Position numbers and translations under genes: made by a program
The notes under the pieces: model-generated
What the model saw: the letters and a program-made list of their open reading frames with translations, nothing else
Databases searched by the model: none
What the model was told of the DNA's origin: nothing
Assembly: GCA_937930235.1 (NCBI GenBank)
Contig: CALGLJ010000137.1
Location: 1-54,101 of the forward strand
DNA length: 54,101 nucleotides
Direction of reading: 5' to 3'
Origin: an uncultured Verrucomicrobiales bacterium
GTDB taxonomy: Bacteria; Verrucomicrobiota; Verrucomicrobiia; Verrucomicrobiales; Akkermansiaceae
In this document: positions 52,897-54,101 of the stretch, one piece after another
Numbering within the stretch: position 1 is the first letter of the stretch
How the letters are laid out: each line of letters starts with the position of its first letter

Positions 52897-54101
52897 ATGG
52901 CTATCAACATGTCAGCACTAAACCCGGATCGGGCGACTTTAAATTTTCTAAACAGCTTTCCTGAAGCTTCACGTCAAAGGGGAGAGAGCCTACAAGAGGA
53001 AGGTGCCGTAACCCAGATTTTCGGGAACCATTTGTTCATTCAAGGTCGAGTAGAGGATCAATCTGGAACACACCGAACCACTCTGCGCCTTCAGGGAAAC
53101 CGTTGGTTTGGCAGTTGCTCTGCGCCGGATGATGAAACCTCGGGAGCGGTCATGTTTGCCGCGATGTTAGAGCGTCTGCATCGTGGAGAAGACTTACCGG
53201 AATCGCCAAATGAGTTTGATGACACTCCCGTGATCGACCTCATCGAGGAAAAACTCGACCGGGACTTAGACGACAAGGAAGCAGAATTTGTTACCAAAGT
53301 TGAGAAACGCTACCGCCGCTACGTCATCGAAGGAGAAATCCATGATCATGACATGGTGCGCCTCAATCCACGTTGGGAAATTGCAAGCTACGAGCCCCTT
53401 GAGCTGTGGCCCGTCCCTCCTGGAGACATTATCGAATTTTGGAATTACCTCGCCTACGCATTCTATAAAAAGAAACTCCCATACCCGGACTTCATGGAAT
53501 CCATTACGGACCTTGAGGGAGTGCAACAGCGCATGCGGGACTGGGAGCAAGAGCGCGAAGTCGCCGCGTGGTATGAGCGCATCGAGGATGTCAATGAACG
53601 CCCGCCACAGGAAATCGCAGTTGAAATAGAATTTCGCCTCATTTCCACCATTAACGAGGCACGTGTCGAATCTCGCGAAAAAGGGTCGGAATGGATTTCC
53701 CTCCGAGAAAAGGGAGAAGTGGAGCGCATTGTGAAAATGTTCGACGCCTCGGCCTTGCGCATGGACGCTGCTAGCCAGATTCTCTGGGAACACTTCCTAC
53801 GCTATACCGAAAAGACCGGAGAACTCTACCTAGACTTGGAAAATGAAGACGCCTGTCGCTTCATGAACCTTCTTTTCCATCAACAGGAACTCACCGGTTA
53901 CATGGTGAATCTCGACGAACGTCCCTTCAAAGTCGTCGACAAACCTCTCTGCTGGGAATGCGAAGATGATCCCATCGATCCCAATTCCTTCGCCCTGCAA
54001 CTTGTGACGCAATCTGGTGAAAACGTCTCTCACTCCGTCCGCCTTCTCCCAGGCCGGACTGAACTTTATCAATCCGACGAAACGGTATTCCCTGGACCTT
54101 C
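52897..54101 (+). CDS. N-terminal part of a probable SNF2-type helicase (3' truncated by window)
   Basis: The frame stays open from ATG 52897 to the window edge, about 401 codons (MAINMSALNPDRATLNFL). An early segment, NRWFGSCSAPDDETSGAVMFAAML (short elements GSCS and SGAVMFAAML), resembles a SWIM domain with most zinc ligands lost, and the following acidic/helical region is typical of the long N-terminal extension of bacterial SNF2/HepA helicases. No helicase motif is inside the window. The call is an inference from the N-terminal pattern; another large protein remains possible. A second in-frame ATG lies at 52909. No Shine-Dalgarno is visible. Confidence 0.5.
   Translation, partial: MAINMSALNPDRATLNFLNSFPEASRQRGESLQEEGAVTQIFGNHLFIQGRVEDQSGTHRTTLRLQGNRWFGSCSAPDDETSGAVMFAAMLERLHRGEDLPESPNEFDDTPVIDLIEEKLDRDLDDKEAEFVTKVEKRYRRYVIEGEIHDHDMVRLNPRWEIASYEPLELWPVPPGDIIEFWNYLAYAFYKKKLPYPDFMESITDLEGVQQRMRDWEQEREVAAWYERIEDVNERPPQEIAVEIEFRLISTINEARVESREKGSEWISLREKGEVERIVKMFDASALRMDAASQILWEHFLRYTEKTGELYLDLENEDACRFMNLLFHQQELTGYMVNLDERPFKVVDKPLCWECEDDPIDPNSFALQLVTQSGENVSHSVRLLPGRTELYQSDETVFPGP

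Noticed and set aside
1-54101. Sigma-54 (-24/-12) promoters controlled by the local rpoN
   Set aside because: TGGCAC sequences noticed (for example near 7910 and 33110) lack a TTGC at the required spacing and lie inside genes.

Overview
The window reads as chromosomal DNA of a Gram-negative bacterium of the PVC group, most likely a verrucomicrobium. The clues are a DUF2231 / planctomycete-type cytochrome c / leucine-rich-repeat protein, a MoxR-DUF58-von Willebrand operon interleaved with an ABC-2 exporter, several bactofilins, an orphan pseudopilin, lipid A synthesis (LpxB), sigma-54, and gene starts that almost all lack a Shine-Dalgarno sequence. The taxonomic call is inferred from gene content. 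I saw no tRNA, rRNA, CRISPR array, insertion sequence or prophage, and no gene-free stretch longer than 300 bases.

Layout. Positions 1-12487: the 3' part of an RmlC-type epimerase, then a tightly packed plus-strand operon: a coiled-coil membrane protein broken by an in-frame UGA, MoxR ATPase, a membrane protein, ABC ATPase and permease, DUF58, BatA-like and double-VWA proteins. Positions 12528-17630: Mrp ATPase, HAD phosphatase, UDP-sugar pyrophosphorylase, RpoN and a small bactofilin. Positions 17741-24293: ThiH-ThiS, a large TPR protein, TrhO and a CysJ-like diflavin reductase. Positions 24520-28345: the cytochrome/LRR membrane protein, a small membrane protein and a ferritin-like/ATP-grasp fusion. 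Positions 28307-36145, minus strand: a VWA - response regulator - histidine kinase - DUF3820 operon, an HhH/zinc-ribbon membrane protein and ValS. Positions 36258-44840: a divergent arsenic locus. Positions 44865-54101: RNase R, a pseudopilin, two bactofilins with a TPR anchor protein, LpxB, an anchored hypothetical protein and the start of a probable SNF2-type helicase.

The most interesting region is 36258-44840. The plus-strand genes encode a TIGR04282-type transferase, ArsM (arsenite methyltransferase), an MTA-phosphorylase homologue, ArsS (radical SAM), a DUF547 protein and a thioredoxin-type arsenate reductase. Divergent from them are a processive GT2 and a protein fusing a multi-pass GT87-like membrane domain to a TIGR04283-type GT2 domain. 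Together they suggest a route from arsenate to arsenite, dimethylarsenical, dimethylarsinoyl-adenosine, a free or phosphorylated arsenosugar and finally a glycosylated, possibly membrane-linked product. No arsenite efflux pump or ArsR is visible, so the logic looks like conversion rather than export. A 14-bp motif occurs upstream of both the first gene and the DUF547 gene, and a long hairpin lies just before the operon.

All assignments come from reading motifs by eye. Start codons were chosen by family N-termini and gene spacing, because ribosome binding sites give almost no help in this genome.
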